A DNA stretch of 62,656 nt from Lentilactobacillus otakiensis DSM 19908 = JCM 15040 (GCF_001434145.1 NZ_AZED01000011.1:1-62656); one strand, 5' to 3'. Positions 32,232 through 42,380 are shown, counted from the first letter of the stretch. Made by a program: numbers and translations. Notes: generated by a model not told the origin, from the sequence alone.

Positions 32232-32267
32232 AAAAGAACTTTGGCCAATCGCCAAAGTTCTTTTTTT
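32232..32267. terminator. Bidirectional terminator
   Basis: Perfect AAAGAACTTTGGC/GCCAAAGTTCTTT stem with T-runs, between converging genes. Confidence 0.9.
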
Positions 32268-32275
32268 AGTATGAA

Positions 32276-33733
32276 TTAACGAATAATCTTATGATTTGGA
32301 TCCAATAAATTGATCACGAATACCACGACCAACATTGCCACCACGCCAACAAACACCATATGAAGCGCTGTGAGAATGATCGGATCGATTAATGATCGAT
32401 TGACCACAACCGCGGTCCCTTTTGTACTGATAACGTTATTAACCTGTGAGAAGGTAATCCCGCCGTGAAGTTGCATGCGAATCACCAAATTAAGAATTGC
32501 CCCGTAGACACCTGCCATGACCGTCTGGCCGAGTGATCGACCAAGGGTCAGCACAGATGTCGCCGAACCGACCATGTCATTTGGCACCAAATGCTGGCTG
32601 AGAATCGTGTTCATGCTGACAACGACCCCCATACCAATCCCGTTGATCATCGCAATCACATAAAAAGACCACACAGGAAATGTTCGACTGGCAAAGATTA
32701 GTGACAAGTAACTTAGTAGCATCACGCCAATCAATGCGATCGCAATTTGCTTGGGGACATATCGATTAATTAACTTGCCGACAAGAAACGATGCTGCCAA
32801 CCACATGATGGAACTAGACGTCACCACCAAACCGGCAGTCGTTGCCGAAACTCGATACAGCGACTGCAGCCAGATTGGAAAGTACATTTGATATCCGATC
32901 AGGACACCGCTCAAAATGGTTGCGGTCATAATTTGAATGGTAAAAGTCTTTGACATGAACATTTTCGGAGAAATCAACGGATCCACGAACCGCTTCTCCT
33001 GACGGATGAACAAGACTACCGCAATGATTGTGATCAGTAAAAGTCCGATTCCAAGAGCTGGCATGGTATCCAAGGCCTGAATTCCAAGTAATAATGTGAC
33101 CAACGAAATTGCCAGCCACAAGATTCCCCACCAATCAATAGTCAACCGACTGCTAAGTTCAATATTCTCGTGATAACCAAGCCAAACTAGGACTGCAACG
33201 ATCAGTCCCAAAGGTACGTTGACAAAGAAAACCCAATGCCAGGAAAGGTGGTCAACTAAAAACCCACCAATCAGCGGTCCTACCAAGGCGGACAACCCCC
33301 AGGCGGTATTGTTGAGTGCCAGCACGTTTGCTCTTTCTTTAAAGGTAAAGATATCTGCAATGATTGTAAACGTCAGCGGCATAACTGCCCCGGCGCCGAT
33401 TCCTTGAATGGCTCGGGCTAAAATCAAAAATAAAATAGACGGTGACAGCCCACTAAGCAGCGACCCGATGGTGAAAACAATCACACCCCATTGAAAGACA
33501 TTACGTCGACCCAAGGCATCTGCCATTTTCCCGTAAATTGGCGTGGTAATTGCCGTTGTCAACAGATAGGCACTCATAATCCAACTTTGGTAAGCCAGTC
33601 CATGCAGTTCACTGATGATTGATGGCAACGCCGTCGTGACAATCGTGACTTCCACGGAGGTCATAAAAGTTGCAATAAACACCGCGGTCATGATGACCCA
33701 CCGCTGATGACGGCCAATTGTTGATTGATTCAT
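32276..33733 (-). CDS. MFS drug exporter, DHA2 (EmrB/QacA) family
   Basis: 485 residues with 14 transmembrane helices. The DHA2 signatures are visible: VEVTIVTTALPSI (motif D1), GKMADALGRRNVF (motif A), LILARAIQGIGAGAVMPLT and WGLSALVGPLIGGFLVDHLSWHWVFFVNVPLG (motifs B and C). It uses the proton gradient to expel hydrophobic cations or antibiotics. The substrate is not predictable. GGGGATCG precedes ATG. Monocistronic and divergent from a GNAT gene. Confidence 0.92.
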   Translation of the reverse strand: MNQSTIGRHQRWVIMTAVFIATFMTSVEVTIVTTALPSIISELHGLAYQSWIMSAYLLTTAITTPIYGKMADALGRRNVFQWGVIVFTIGSLLSGLSPSILFLILARAIQGIGAGAVMPLTFTIIADIFTFKERANVLALNNTAWGLSALVGPLIGGFLVDHLSWHWVFFVNVPLGLIVAVLVWLGYHENIELSSRLTIDWWGILWLAISLVTLLLGIQALDTMPALGIGLLLITIIAVVLFIRQEKRFVDPLISPKMFMSKTFTIQIMTATILSGVLIGYQMYFPIWLQSLYRVSATTAGLVVTSSSIMWLAASFLVGKLINRYVPKQIAIALIGVMLLSYLSLIFASRTFPVWSFYVIAMINGIGMGVVVSMNTILSQHLVPNDMVGSATSVLTLGRSLGQTVMAGVYGAILNLVIRMQLHGGITFSQVNNVISTKGTAVVVNRSLIDPIILTALHMVFVGVVAMLVVVFVINLLDPNHKIIR

Positions 33734-33826
33734 TTTGTTCGATCCCCTATCGTGCTATGATAATCGTTATTGATTCATGAAATGATACACAATCAAATAA
33801 TACCACAAGCCAAATGGAGGCCCAAT

Positions 33827-34321
33827 TTGAATTTACATTTTGAAGACGCCAATTTAACCGAACTTCCAGAAATTATGACAATCGAAAATGCCGGCTTTTC
33901 ACCAGCTGAAGCAGCCACCGAAACGGCGATGAAGGAACGAATCAGCTTATATCCTGATACGTTTATTACCGCCAAAAACGGTGAAGACCAGCTGGTCGGC
34001 TACATCGTCGGACCTGCCTTTGACCATCGTTATTTAACCGACGAACTGTTTGATCAATCCCATCCCAACCGAACAAAAGACCGCTACCAAACAGTTTTAA
34101 GTTTAGCTGTTCACCCCAGTTTTCGTGGTCAGGGCGTAGCCAGCCAATTGCTCACAGAACTTGCCAAAGTTGCCAAAGCTCAGAACCGGATTGCAATCAC
34201 GCTGACCTGCCTGGCAAATTTGGTCTCCTTTTATGAACAGAATGGTTACCAAAACGAAGGCCTTTCGGCATCTAGTCACGCTGGTGAGACCTGGTATAAT
34301 ATGGTTTTTACCCTCGAATAA
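33827..34321 (+). CDS. GNAT family N-acetyltransferase
   Basis: 164 residues. The acetyl-CoA loop is VHPSFRGQGVASQLL (R/Q-x-x-G-x-G/A type), preceded by QTVLSLAV and followed by LTCLANLVSFYEQNGY, the standard GNAT motifs A and B. It resembles arylalkylamine/RimI-like acetyltransferases; substrate unknown. I start at TTG 33827 since ATGGAGG sits 6 bases before it; the longer in-frame extension upstream would run across this ribosome site. It is divergent from the DHA2 exporter. Confidence 0.85.
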   Translation: MNLHFEDANLTELPEIMTIENAGFSPAEAATETAMKERISLYPDTFITAKNGEDQLVGYIVGPAFDHRYLTDELFDQSHPNRTKDRYQTVLSLAVHPSFRGQGVASQLLTELAKVAKAQNRIAITLTCLANLVSFYEQNGYQNEGLSASSHAGETWYNMVFTLE

Positions 34322-34437
34322 TTCATAAGCCTTCATTAAGACGGCTGAATTTCAAGCAGGTTTGCTTGAACGGACCTCATTGGAATGATATTATTCAGTC
34401 GAAATGATTTTTATGCAACTTCAAGTGGGGGTCACTT

Positions 34438-35265
34438 ATGAAAAAACGCAGTTTCATTCTCGTCGCATTAGCTAGTATCAGCTTCACCTTAGCGGTTCCG
34501 CTGACATTGAATACGACTTCAAGCCCAATTACTTATGCAAAGTCAACTAAGCGTATTGCCGGCAAAACCGTTGCCAAAGCCATCAAAAAAACGCCGGATT
34601 TAAATCCGACTGCTAGTGTCCGCAAGTATCCCGCTTATATTTATGACAAGTACTGGCAGGTATTCGACCGGTGGTACAACGTTCAACCCATGAGTGCCCC
34701 AGGCGTTTTCAAAAAACATACCGCCAGCGTGTACGTCGCAAATCAGTCGCTCAAATCCTACACCTATGCGGCCATGCAAAATTGGAACAAGGCACTAAAA
34801 GTCAAAGCCTTTAAGCTGGGAACGAAGGCTCATCACACCATTACCGTTGGCTTTAAAAATGCTGGGACTGGTGAAGGCAGCTGGGATGGTTATTACATCA
34901 CCAGCAAACTCTACATTAACTACAATTTCTTTGATAACGCAAAATACTTACCGGCAGTCTACAAAGCTGAAACCGGCAAGACATTAGCATCCGCCGATCA
35001 ACCAAACAGTGCCGATTATCAGGCACTCTATGACACTTACTGGAAATCAGTTATCACTCATGAACTTGGTCACAGCTTAAGCTTAGACCACACTCCCTAC
35101 TCCAACGACATCATGGAGGCAGATTCCGGTACCAAGAGCGGTGATGCCAAATATTCCTGGAGTCAATCAAAAGTGGTTAATGACGATTACGCCATTTTCC
35201 AAAACAAATTATCTTCACGAGATATTAACCGGGCCAAATTGACTAGAATTCTTGGTTATTGGTAA
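34438..35265 (+). CDS. Secreted matrixin-type metalloprotease
   Basis: 275 residues with a signal peptide (about 1-34). The active site HELGHSLSLDHT (residues 208-219) has all three zinc histidines (208, 212, 218) and catalytic Glu209. NDIM at 223-226 provides the Met-turn, so it is a metzincin of the matrixin type. No propeptide cysteine switch is evident. A smaller relative lacking the third His lies at 1769-2422. Possible roles are peptide nutrition or surface protein processing. Monocistronic, followed by a strong terminator. Confidence 0.85.
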   Translation: MKKRSFILVALASISFTLAVPLTLNTTSSPITYAKSTKRIAGKTVAKAIKKTPDLNPTASVRKYPAYIYDKYWQVFDRWYNVQPMSAPGVFKKHTASVYVANQSLKSYTYAAMQNWNKALKVKAFKLGTKAHHTITVGFKNAGTGEGSWDGYYITSKLYINYNFFDNAKYLPAVYKAETGKTLASADQPNSADYQALYDTYWKSVITHELGHSLSLDHTPYSNDIMEADSGTKSGDAKYSWSQSKVVNDDYAIFQNKLSSRDINRAKLTRILGYW

Positions 35266-35283
35266 GCTAAAAAAACTCAAAAT

Positions 35284-35327
35284 GAGGCTGGGACAAAAGT
35301 ACAAACTTTTGTCCCAGCCTTTTTTAT
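35284..35327 (+). terminator. Terminator of the matrixin gene
   Basis: Perfect AGGCTGGGACAAAAGT/ACTTTTGTCCCAGCCT stem with a 4-base loop and TTTTTT. This hairpin is also part of the composite repeat that continues to 35460. Confidence 0.92.
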
Positions 35328-35337
35328 TACGTAGCCA

Positions 35338-35460
35338 AAACGTGCTCAAATCGGCTAATCCCGGCCATTTAAGGGAATAAACCAACCATTCCAGAACCAG
35401 GAATAATTGGTTTATTCCCTTAAATTGTGGGATCAAAACGCCTCTTTTCCCACTCTCATT
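35338..35460 (-). repeat. Composite intergenic repeat with giant hairpin
   Basis: The 19-mer AGCCGATTTGAGCACGTTT (minus strand, plus 35338-35356) recurs exactly at 51293-51311. Next comes a 19-bp perfect inverted repeat (arms 35367-35385 and 35407-35425, TTTAAGGGAATAAACCAA on the left) with an inner ATTCC/GGAAT stem. A GTGGG/CCCAC hairpin with a T-rich tail follows. It lies between converging genes. Confidence 0.65.
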
Positions 35461-35462
35461 TT

Positions 35463-36236
35463 TTATTTTTTACTATTCAAAGTCTCCTGATGATTGTAAC
35501 TGCCATCAAATGAGGTCAGAAAAATTACAGTCACCACCAGGATGATGCCCCAAACAGCACCAAACACCGGCCATGAGACCGTGGAATTGACAAGATGGGT
35601 AACCGAAATGCCTGGCTGCCAATCAATCAGGGCATGAATTAAGATGACCCACGTCAGCGTATTCGTTGTTAATCTGATTGAGGCGAAGATGGCACCAATC
35701 ACAAATGCATAAGTTGCCTGTTGAAGTGTTGGCAAAAAGCTCTGCCCCGATGTTAAATTCAGGAAGTGAAATAGACCAAAAAAGATGCCTGACGCCAAAG
35801 CTGCCTCGGTAAACTTATATTTGGCATTTTTGAACACGGAAAGAAAGCCCGATAACAATAACCCACGACATAGAAGTTCTTCAAAGATCCCAGCAGATAA
35901 CGCCATCATGGAGTCAGCAAGAATGGTCTTGGAATGCATCATTAAAGTCGTATGCCCAAGAAAGCTGATGAGCAGGAACAAACCACCCAAGCAAATTCCA
36001 AAGATGAATCCCCAAATTTTTGAGAAAGTTCCCAGCTTAATTCGATGTTCAAATATTTTCATCGTGCCCAATACATAGAACACAATCCCGGCAACGACTA
36101 ATGCGAAGACTAGCCGAACACCGCCACGCATTACTGGTCCGGCGCCTTTTACCGAGAAATCGATCCCCATTAATAAGATCAGGAACAAGATTGCCAGCAG
36201 AAATTCTTTTCCCCAAGTCATTTTATTTTTAATCAT
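35463..36236 (-). CDS. CPBP family intramembrane protease
   Basis: 257 residues with about eight membrane helices. The Abi/CAAX motifs are FEELLCRG (Glu-Glu-x-x-x-Arg), FFGLFHFLN (Phe-x-x-x-His) and the C-terminal IHALID (His-Ala-x-x-Asp). These are metal- or Glu-type proteases in the membrane, often linked in lactobacilli to bacteriocin immunity, but no bacteriocin gene is nearby. GTCACAAGCG precedes the ATG, so the ribosome site is weak. Monocistronic. Confidence 0.88.
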   Translation of the reverse strand: MIKNKMTWGKEFLLAILFLILLMGIDFSVKGAGPVMRGGVRLVFALVVAGIVFYVLGTMKIFEHRIKLGTFSKIWGFIFGICLGGLFLLISFLGHTTLMMHSKTILADSMMALSAGIFEELLCRGLLLSGFLSVFKNAKYKFTEAALASGIFFGLFHFLNLTSGQSFLPTLQQATYAFVIGAIFASIRLTTNTLTWVILIHALIDWQPGISVTHLVNSTVSWPVFGAVWGIILVVTVIFLTSFDGSYNHQETLNSKK

Positions 36237-36303
36237 CGCTTGTGACCCCGTTTCATTATGTAAAAAGTAGCTGGGACTGACCCAGCTACTTTAGTTTAAC
36301 GCA

Positions 36304-37098
36304 TTATATTGTTTGATCAAAGAATCCTTCGATATCATCCCAGACATCATCCAAATAACCTTTGGCATGCCGACTCCCCGGCATCATCCGGGTTCGATAT
36401 GGAATTTGGTGTTTGGTCAGTGCCTGAGCCATGTCCAGAACACCGCTGGTCGGCACAAATTCATTCAGCGAATTAGCCAAATACATCTGGCCGGTCTTGT
36501 CGGTTACCCGATGAACCGGCGTTGCTTCGGCATACTGGTCAGTTCGACCATTGAAGTAGTTGGTCACAAACCATTTGTAAAATGGATCGTTGGCACCAGT
36601 TTGGTTGATGTTTGCACTAGCCGTCGAGTTAAAACCACTGGTATCGCCTTCCGCAGCCACAACATCCTCATGTTCACCCAGCCATTTATCAATATCCAAA
36701 ATGCCGGATAGTGAAACAATCGGAATCCCATACTTGATGGCGAGCTCGACGGTCATATTCCCGCCGGCAGAAGACCCAAATGCGCCGATGTGATCGTGAT
36801 TGAATGGCAAGTCAGACTTCTTCAGCCACTCATATAAGTGATCCATATCTTCCAATGGTGCGGGATAGAATGCTTTTGGGGTGATCCGGTATTCCGGGGT
36901 CACAACCAAATATCCAGCTTCCACGAAACGAATCGATGCATCTGCATCCTTGGATTTGTTGCCACGGAACCAACCGCCACCATGAATATCGATAATGGCA
37001 CCTTTGCTTTGGGCTTTTTCAGCATCGTAATAAATATCAGTTAATTGATGGTTAATGGAATCATATTCAACGTCTTTTTTAATCACTAAATTTGTCAT
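36304..37098 (-). CDS. Alpha/beta hydrolase (esterase, HSL-like)
   Basis: 264 residues. The oxyanion motif IDIHGGGW and the nucleophile elbow GAFGSSAGGNM mark a hormone-sensitive-lipase-like carboxylesterase. A C-terminal His is in PGSRHAKGYLDD. YRITPKAFYPAPLEDMDHLYEWL is the usual helix after the third strand. It probably hydrolyses short-chain esters or acetylated sugars. ATG 37098 follows GAGGATTC. It lies 85 bases past the end of lacM on the same strand, with a terminator between them. Confidence 0.88.
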   Translation of the reverse strand: MTNLVIKKDVEYDSINHQLTDIYYDAEKAQSKGAIIDIHGGGWFRGNKSKDADASIRFVEAGYLVVTPEYRITPKAFYPAPLEDMDHLYEWLKKSDLPFNHDHIGAFGSSAGGNMTVELAIKYGIPIVSLSGILDIDKWLGEHEDVVAAEGDTSGFNSTASANINQTGANDPFYKWFVTNYFNGRTDQYAEATPVHRVTDKTGQMYLANSLNEFVPTSGVLDMAQALTKHQIPYRTRMMPGSRHAKGYLDDVWDDIEGFFDQTI

Positions 37099-37178
37099 GT
37101 GAATCCTCCTCAAAGTAATAACTTATCTGGTCACCAAAAGTATCTACCCAGAGAAGGTTGTGGTCAATCAAATCGACT

Positions 37179-37216
37179 CCAACAAAAAACAGCCAACTAT
37201 GGCTGTTTTTTGTTGC
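37179..37216 (-). terminator. lacLM terminator
   Basis: Stem CAACAAAAAACAGCC/GGCTGTTTTTTGTTG around a 6-base loop, right at the end of lacM. It is symmetrical and could act both ways. Confidence 0.85.
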
Positions 37217-37217
37217 T

Positions 37218-38177
37218 TTATGATTTCGTAATCCTGAACCCAAAATCAATATCCTTGCCAGCCGGAATGTGATATTGTTCCTCAACATCCCTGCCCCAGC
37301 TATCGATCCCACCAACACCACGAACGGCGCCTAATATTGAGACAACCGTCCGTCGAGGTAATGGTAATTCCTCTTGGTGAGTCGCATTTTCCAGCTCTTC
37401 AGAGGTGTATGGCAAGCAGCTGAAAGCAAACGGCTGGCCGTCATTGACAAATTTAATCTTGAATGGCGTACTTGATTTATCTGAATTATCCTTGGTGGTG
37501 TTGCGAGTGACCGTCAATGATTTGGTAGCCATGTGAACGCCGCAATCTTGTGGCACCATATAGTTAGTCACTGGCAGGCCATCGACCTGATATTCGCCGG
37601 GAATCCCGCCAGCCATGCGGTCTGGATAAGTTTCTCCAGACAAGCCATCGTATTGAAAACCAGCTGCCAAAGTCGGCATCACAAAGCGAACGCCAAATGC
37701 CGGTAAATCAGGTAATTGATCATTGCCAGTATAGTGGACATGAACCGCAATATCACCATCTGGCATAACCGTATAACTGATTTCAACATCAGTCGTTGGG
37801 GTGGTTAAAGTCGTGAAATGATAGATTACCTCAACCTTATCCGCGTACTCATGATTGGAATATTTGTTATTCAATGGGGCACTCGGAAATTCAATTAATT
37901 GATCATTAATCTTAATATCCACTTTATCTGCACTGGCAAACATATCAGCACCGTACCACTGAACTGATTTCTGTGAAAAACCGTTACCACGGTCATTATC
38001 AGTAGTTGCCCGCCAGAAAATCGGCTTTGGCTCCCGATACAGCCATTCCTTGCCGTTGATGACCATCGACTCAATTCCGCTTCGAGTGTAATTGAAAATA
38101 TAATGGAAGTTGTCGCCGCCGACACCTAATCCACCATCGCTATAAATCACGTGTAACTGATTATTTGTGTTGACCAT
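37218..38177 (-). CDS. lacM: Beta-galactosidase small subunit
   Basis: 319 residues, the LacM part of the heterodimeric LacLM enzyme, equal to the C-terminal beta-galactosidase domain 5 (beta-sandwich). [23 protein letters not shown]-type sequence (here [20 protein letters not shown]) opens it, and [10 protein letters not shown] ends it. It binds lactose together with LacL, where the catalytic residues lie. Its start overlaps the 3' end of lacL by 17 bases, with the ribosome site GGAGGTG inside lacL. This assures equal production. Confidence 0.96.
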   Translation of the reverse strand: MVNTNNQLHVIYSDGGLGVGGDNFHYIFNYTRSGIESMVINGKEWLYREPKPIFWRATTDNDRGNGFSQKSVQWYGADMFASADKVDIKINDQLIEFPSAPLNNKYSNHEYADKVEVIYHFTTLTTPTTDVEISYTVMPDGDIAVHVHYTGNDQLPDLPAFGVRFVMPTLAAGFQYDGLSGETYPDRMAGGIPGEYQVDGLPVTNYMVPQDCGVHMATKSLTVTRNTTKDNSDKSSTPFKIKFVNDGQPFAFSCLPYTSEELENATHQEELPLPRRTVVSILGAVRGVGGIDSWGRDVEEQYHIPAGKDIDFGFRITKS

Positions 38178-40050
38178 AGTAATATTTCACCTCCTGCATT
38201 GCTGGCTTTTCTGTACGATCCGCAAACATCAACCCGTCACCGGAAAATTCGTAATCAGACATCCGGTCGTCAAAATCGCCACCATATCTCAAAACTTTTT
38301 GGCCGGTCACTTCATCATTGACTCGAATTGCTTGATCGATGAAATCCCAGATAAAGCCGCCCGAATACATTGGATACTTGTCGATTAAATCAATATACGA
38401 TTTCATGCCGCCAAGTGAATTTCCCATGTCATGCATATATTCGCAGAGTATGAATGGCTTCTTCGGATGGTTATCAAGATAGTCTTTAATTTCATCAGGG
38501 GAAGCGTACATCCGGCTTTCAAAATCCGAAATTACATCTTCATACTTACGATTCTGGACAACCCCTTCGTAATGGACCAACCGGGTTGGGTCAACACGCT
38601 TATAAAATTCCTGCATCGCTTGAATATCATCACCGGCATAAGATTCATTCCCAAGTGACCAGAAAATAATGCTGGCATGGTTCTTCAACATTTCATAGTT
38701 ATTGCGAGCCCGATCGACAACAGCTGCTTTCCATTGCGGAACCGATCCTGGAACGTTGTAGGAAGGCTCCACAGCGCCAAGCTTCTGCCAGGTGCCGTGG
38801 GATTCCAAATTATTTTCCGCCATCACATAAATTCCGTTGATGTCACAAAGGTGATACCACAACTTGTGGTCGGGGTAGTGACAGGTTCTAACGGCATTAA
38901 TATTGTTGGCTTTAAACGTCCGAATATCAGCCTCCATATCATCCACCGAAACGACTCGGCCGGAATCACAATCCCACTCATGTCGGTTGACACCATTAAT
39001 AACCAGGCGTTTACCGTTATACGTCAACACTTTATCCTGATTAATTTCAATTTTTCTGAAGCCAAATTTATAAGGCACAATCTCTAAAACATTGCCATCT
39101 TTGTCATCGATTTCAATCGTCAGTTGATACAAGTATGGATCGTGGTTACTGTAGAGGTGAACGCCTTTAAAGGGCGCGTCTTTCACGGTAATTGAATCTG
39201 TAACCGGTTGGGTATCATTATAGAGTTGGTTGCCATCCGCATCGCTCACGGTTACTTTGGCGACCGCCCCGGATTTGTTAACCGTCATTTTGGTTTCAAC
39301 GTTTAATGTGCCATCTTTTAAATCATCCGATAAGGTCGGTTTGATCGAAAGATCTTCAATGTGGGCTTCAGGCTGGGCAATCAATGAAACGTCTCTGAAA
39401 ATGCCAAAGAAACGGAACATATCCTGATCCTCAAGAAAAGCAGCAGTACTCAATTTAAACACTTCGACAGCCAAGGTATTTTCACCCTCTTGAAGATATG
39501 GCGTCAAGTCAAATTCTGAAGGTGTAAAACTGTCCTCGGCATATCCAAGGAAGTGACCGTTCAGCCAAACGTACATTGCCTTTTCAACGCCGTCAAAACA
39601 AACCCGCACTTTTTTATCTTTAAAGGCTGGGTTCAATTCAAACTTTTTGATGTACTGACCAACGGGGTTATCAGGGGCTTCACTGAACATCCCTTCGCCC
39701 TTATCGTTTTGGTCGAGTGCATAAGCTGGCCGGCGATAGATTTTTCCTTCCCATGGATACATGGTGTTAATGTAATGAAATTTGTCGTATCCAGCAAACT
39801 CGATGTGTTCTGGAACTTTAATTTCATCAAACGAACTTGCGTCAAAGTCAGCATCGTAAAAATGTTGAATTCGATGCATTGGATCCTTCGCAAAAGCAAA
39901 TTGCCATTGCCCATTCAGGCTCTGAACAAAGCTGCTATCATCGTTTCTGATTTCATCGGGGGACCGATAAAATCGATGATCACTGTGGGCTGGCAGCATT
40001 CCTACCCGGAAAGTTTCCGGGTCATCCAACCATTTAATGTCTGGTTCCAT
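38161..40050 (-). CDS. lacL: Beta-galactosidase large subunit
   Basis: A 629-residue glycoside hydrolase family 2 protein, LacL of the Lactobacillus LacLM type. It hydrolyses lactose in the cytoplasm. Seen: [11 protein letters not shown] and GVNRHEWD blocks, the acid/base Glu in [11 protein letters not shown], and the nucleophile region [26 protein letters not shown] is also present. The C-terminal domain is supplied by the overlapping lacM. A cre site and a TATAAT box are upstream. No lactose permease or Leloir genes are in the window. Confidence 0.97.
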   Translation of the reverse strand: MEPDIKWLDDPETFRVGMLPAHSDHRFYRSPDEIRNDDSSFVQSLNGQWQFAFAKDPMHRIQHFYDADFDASSFDEIKVPEHIEFAGYDKFHYINTMYPWEGKIYRRPAYALDQNDKGEGMFSEAPDNPVGQYIKKFELNPAFKDKKVRVCFDGVEKAMYVWLNGHFLGYAEDSFTPSEFDLTPYLQEGENTLAVEVFKLSTAAFLEDQDMFRFFGIFRDVSLIAQPEAHIEDLSIKPTLSDDLKDGTLNVETKMTVNKSGAVAKVTVSDADGNQLYNDTQPVTDSITVKDAPFKGVHLYSNHDPYLYQLTIEIDDKDGNVLEIVPYKFGFRKIEINQDKVLTYNGKRLVINGVNRHEWDCDSGRVVSVDDMEADIRTFKANNINAVRTCHYPDHKLWYHLCDINGIYVMAENNLESHGTWQKLGAVEPSYNVPGSVPQWKAAVVDRARNNYEMLKNHASIIFWSLGNESYAGDDIQAMQEFYKRVDPTRLVHYEGVVQNRKYEDVISDFESRMYASPDEIKDYLDNHPKKPFILCEYMHDMGNSLGGMKSYIDLIDKYPMYSGGFIWDFIDQAIRVNDEVTGQKVLRYGGDFDDRMSDYEFSGDGLMFADRTEKPAMQEVKYYYGQHK

Positions 40051-40094
40051 AAATATCTCACGCTCCTATTCCTTCATCTGTGCACTAATTATAA

Positions 40095-40108
40095 TGTAAG
40101 CGCTTAAC
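40095..40108. promoter_or_regulatory. cre site at lacLM promoter
   Basis: TGTAAGCGCTTAAC matches the CcpA consensus almost fully and sits between TTGACA and TATAAT elements on the minus strand, ideally placed for catabolite repression of lacLM. Confidence 0.7.
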
Positions 40109-40169
40109 CTAAATCTGTCAATAAACATTTAATTAAACATCGATTAAATATTTAACTGGATTTACTAAA

Positions 40170-40206
40170 TAAAAAAGTAGGCTTCAAAAATAAAGTCTAC
40201 TTTTAC
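40170..40206 (-). terminator. Terminator of the phosphatase gene
   Basis: On the minus strand AAAAGTAGACTT pairs with AAG-CTACTTTT, then TTTTATTT. Confidence 0.7.
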
Positions 40207-40217
40207 CAAATGCCATA

Positions 40218-41081
40218 TTAAACTAAATACATTTCCCTTAGTCGTTCCTGCTGTTCTTTAGTAATGTGAAGCCCATTGATGATAAATTCACCAACCGATC
40301 CAAAATCTTTTTGCATTTCATTAATGGCTGATTTCAGATATGAAAGGTCCACACTACCATCAATCTTAGCAAATTTAATTTCAGCCCGAGTAGCACCTTG
40401 GGCTTTCAAGCCAGCAATGCGTTGCTCAATTTTCGGTTTCAAAAAATCATTAGACGCAATGTAGTCCTTAAAAATCGTTTTTGAATCGACACCCAGCGTA
40501 TAAAGGATCAACGCTGCGGCAACTCCAGTCCGATCTTTGCCGGAAGTACAGTGCCAAAGGATTGACTTCCCCACTGGCTTCTTCAGCAAGGCCATAAACA
40601 AGTCGTGATAAACTTTGCGAGCTTGTTTCGAGGTTGCATATGTCCGATAGTGCTTGCGGTTATTTTCAGGATTAATCTTGTAGTAATAAGTCTCCCGAGT
40701 ATCGACAGAATCATTAATATATTTCACACCCGGCATTGCAATGTCAGGTCGTTCATTGACCTCTTCAGGTCGGCGCAAATCAAAATCTATTGCTAAATTA
40801 TAAGTATTAACAAGTTTATTAATATCTGATTGAGTTAAATGATTCAGTCGAGCAGATCTCAAGAGCAAGTGGCTTTTGACGACCAAACCGTCTTTGGTCG
40901 GATAACCGCCCATATCTCGGACGTTGAAAGCTCCTTGCAGATGGATTTCATGTTCTTTCACATTTTTCAATGTTCTTAAAGCAGGTTGACTGACGGAAAA
41001 AGTTTTTGTGGCCTCCCCGGTACCGGGGATTGCCCCTCCTGATAGTGCAGAAGCGACAAATGATTCATGACGTTCTTTCAT
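40218..41081 (-). CDS. Tyrosine-protein phosphatase family protein
   Basis: 287 residues. The phosphatase loop HCTSGKDRTG (HC-x5-R) is near residue 195; FNVRDMGGYPT and FDLRRPEEVNERPD are typical of the LipA/Y-phosphatase-3 family that also acts on phosphoinositides. Cytoplasmic; the first 25 residues may be a flexible leader. ATG 41081 follows GGGAGGG. It is monocistronic and separated from corA by structured repeat copy D. Substrate unknown. Confidence 0.88.
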   Translation of the reverse strand: MKERHESFVASALSGGAIPGTGEATKTFSVSQPALRTLKNVKEHEIHLQGAFNVRDMGGYPTKDGLVVKSHLLLRSARLNHLTQSDINKLVNTYNLAIDFDLRRPEEVNERPDIAMPGVKYINDSVDTRETYYYKINPENNRKHYRTYATSKQARKVYHDLFMALLKKPVGKSILWHCTSGKDRTGVAAALILYTLGVDSKTIFKDYIASNDFLKPKIEQRIAGLKAQGATRAEIKFAKIDGSVDLSYLKSAINEMQKDFGSVGEFIINGLHITKEQQERLREMYLV

Positions 41082-41208
41082 GTAAAACCCTCCCAACTTT
41101 CTCAATCTCGCATATTCCAATGTAACACTTTTAGTATAGAAGGGTAATGTTTTTGCTTGGTTTCGATTGTGTAAAGGAAAGGTAAAAGATGAGATTGTTT
41201 AGAAAAAA

Positions 41209-41304
41209 TGAGGATAACCTCGCTAGGCCTGGAAGCATTTATTATACTCACTGCTCCCTTCGGCCTTTGAGCTATGCTCCGATGACCCAGGGCCCGGAGT
41301 ACAC
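41209..41304 (-). repeat. Structured repeat, copy D (short form)
   Basis: Keeps the core (plus CTCCCTTCGGCCTTTGAGC, then GCTCCGATGACC, GGGCCC), but the long inner arm is missing and a simple CTCCG/CGGAG hairpin remains. Its last base is just before the stop codon of the CorA gene (41305-41307), as with copies C and E at their genes. Confidence 0.65.
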
Positions 41305-42213
41305 TTACATTTTTCTCCTCATCTTCAACATAATCAGCATCGCCACAATTAACGCGATTGAAATGCCCAACGTCACCATCCAGGCGTACTGCAACCCTGC
41401 CAGAGGCAGCTTCACGTTCATACCATAGAATCCTGTGATAATTGTTGGCACCGCCATTGTCAGTGACCAAATCGTCAAGAACTTCATTGTGTCGTTCAGG
41501 TTATTGTTGGCAATGCTATTAAAGGTATGATCGATACGGTCGACCACCTGAGTTTCAATTTCAAACATTCGTTGAACCTGCTCACCTTCAATTTGAACAT
41601 CCTCGAACAAGTCCATTTTATCTTGGTCAGCGTTTGCACCAAAATGGGTCTTTGGTAACCGATTCAACTCACTGAGATTGGTCTGAACCGCACTGGACAA
41701 GAAAGTCAGTGTCTGTTGTAAATGGGACAGTGAAACCAAATCACTGTTCTTGGTTTTCCTGTTCAGCATCTTATCCAAATAATTGCGCTTCTTGGTAATC
41801 CCACGAGAAATTGGGATAAAACTGTCAACCACTGCAAACAATGTCTCCAGAATAAACGCGTCCACTGTCTGCACCTCTGGATTATCCATTGCAGAGTACA
41901 ATGCAGTATTCACCTCTGGGATATGGCTTTGGTTGAAGGTAAACAAAACGCCCTTATGAAGCAGCATCCCAAAAGGCTGAGTAATGTACCGTAAGGCCTG
42001 CTTATCCAATGCATATGGCGCTAAGAAAATGAACAGCTGATCGTCTTCATTTAAGTCATAAACATAGTTGGTGCTTTCATCTTTATCAGTAACGTACTCG
42101 ATGATATCCTCATCAATTCCATACTGGTCTTCTAATGTTGCACGTTCTTCTGCATTGATTTGAATCGTTTCGATCCACTTAGTGCCGTTAATCATCTTTT
42201 CGGGTTTGATCAT
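41305..42213 (-). CDS. corA: CorA-like magnesium transporter
   Basis: 302 residues. A cytoplasmic N-terminal domain of alpha/beta type and a long helix (YLDKMLNRKTKN to VDRIDHTFNS) lead to two C-terminal transmembrane helices; the loop between them has the signature GFYGMN. This is the CorA MIT family, pumping or passively conducting Mg2+ (or Co2+). It ends with a short basic tail (LKMRRKM). ATG 42213 follows GGGGGATT; longer in-frame extensions lack a ribosome site. Confidence 0.9.
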   Translation of the reverse strand: MIKPEKMINGTKWIETIQINAEERATLEDQYGIDEDIIEYVTDKDESTNYVYDLNEDDQLFIFLAPYALDKQALRYITQPFGMLLHKGVLFTFNQSHIPEVNTALYSAMDNPEVQTVDAFILETLFAVVDSFIPISRGITKKRNYLDKMLNRKTKNSDLVSLSHLQQTLTFLSSAVQTNLSELNRLPKTHFGANADQDKMDLFEDVQIEGEQVQRMFEIETQVVDRIDHTFNSIANNNLNDTMKFLTIWSLTMAVPTIITGFYGMNVKLPLAGLQYAWMVTLGISIALIVAMLIMLKMRRKM

Positions 42214-42380
42214 CTGACAATCCCCCTGTAAGTTATTAAGTTCTATTTTAGACCAAAAAATATCAAACCGCAGACAATTTTTCAAATTGTCACCATCTTC
42301 CCTCTCATCTACTAGATGGACGGTAGCGTTTCCATTCCCCACGTTAACCACCTTGGAATTCCAATCTCATTTAATTACCA

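Noticed and set aside
32814-33134. Frame of 106 codons inside the DHA2 exporter gene on the same strand
   Set aside because: An out-of-frame shadow; composition is unlike a real protein and the exporter is intact.
35463-36236. Bacteriocin immunity locus around the CPBP protease
   Set aside because: No bacteriocin precursor with a double-glycine leader and no ABC exporter were found nearby.
38677-40107. Long plus-strand frames opposite lacL (136 and 184 codons)
   Set aside because: Antisense shadows of a well-conserved gene, without ribosome sites or recognisable families.
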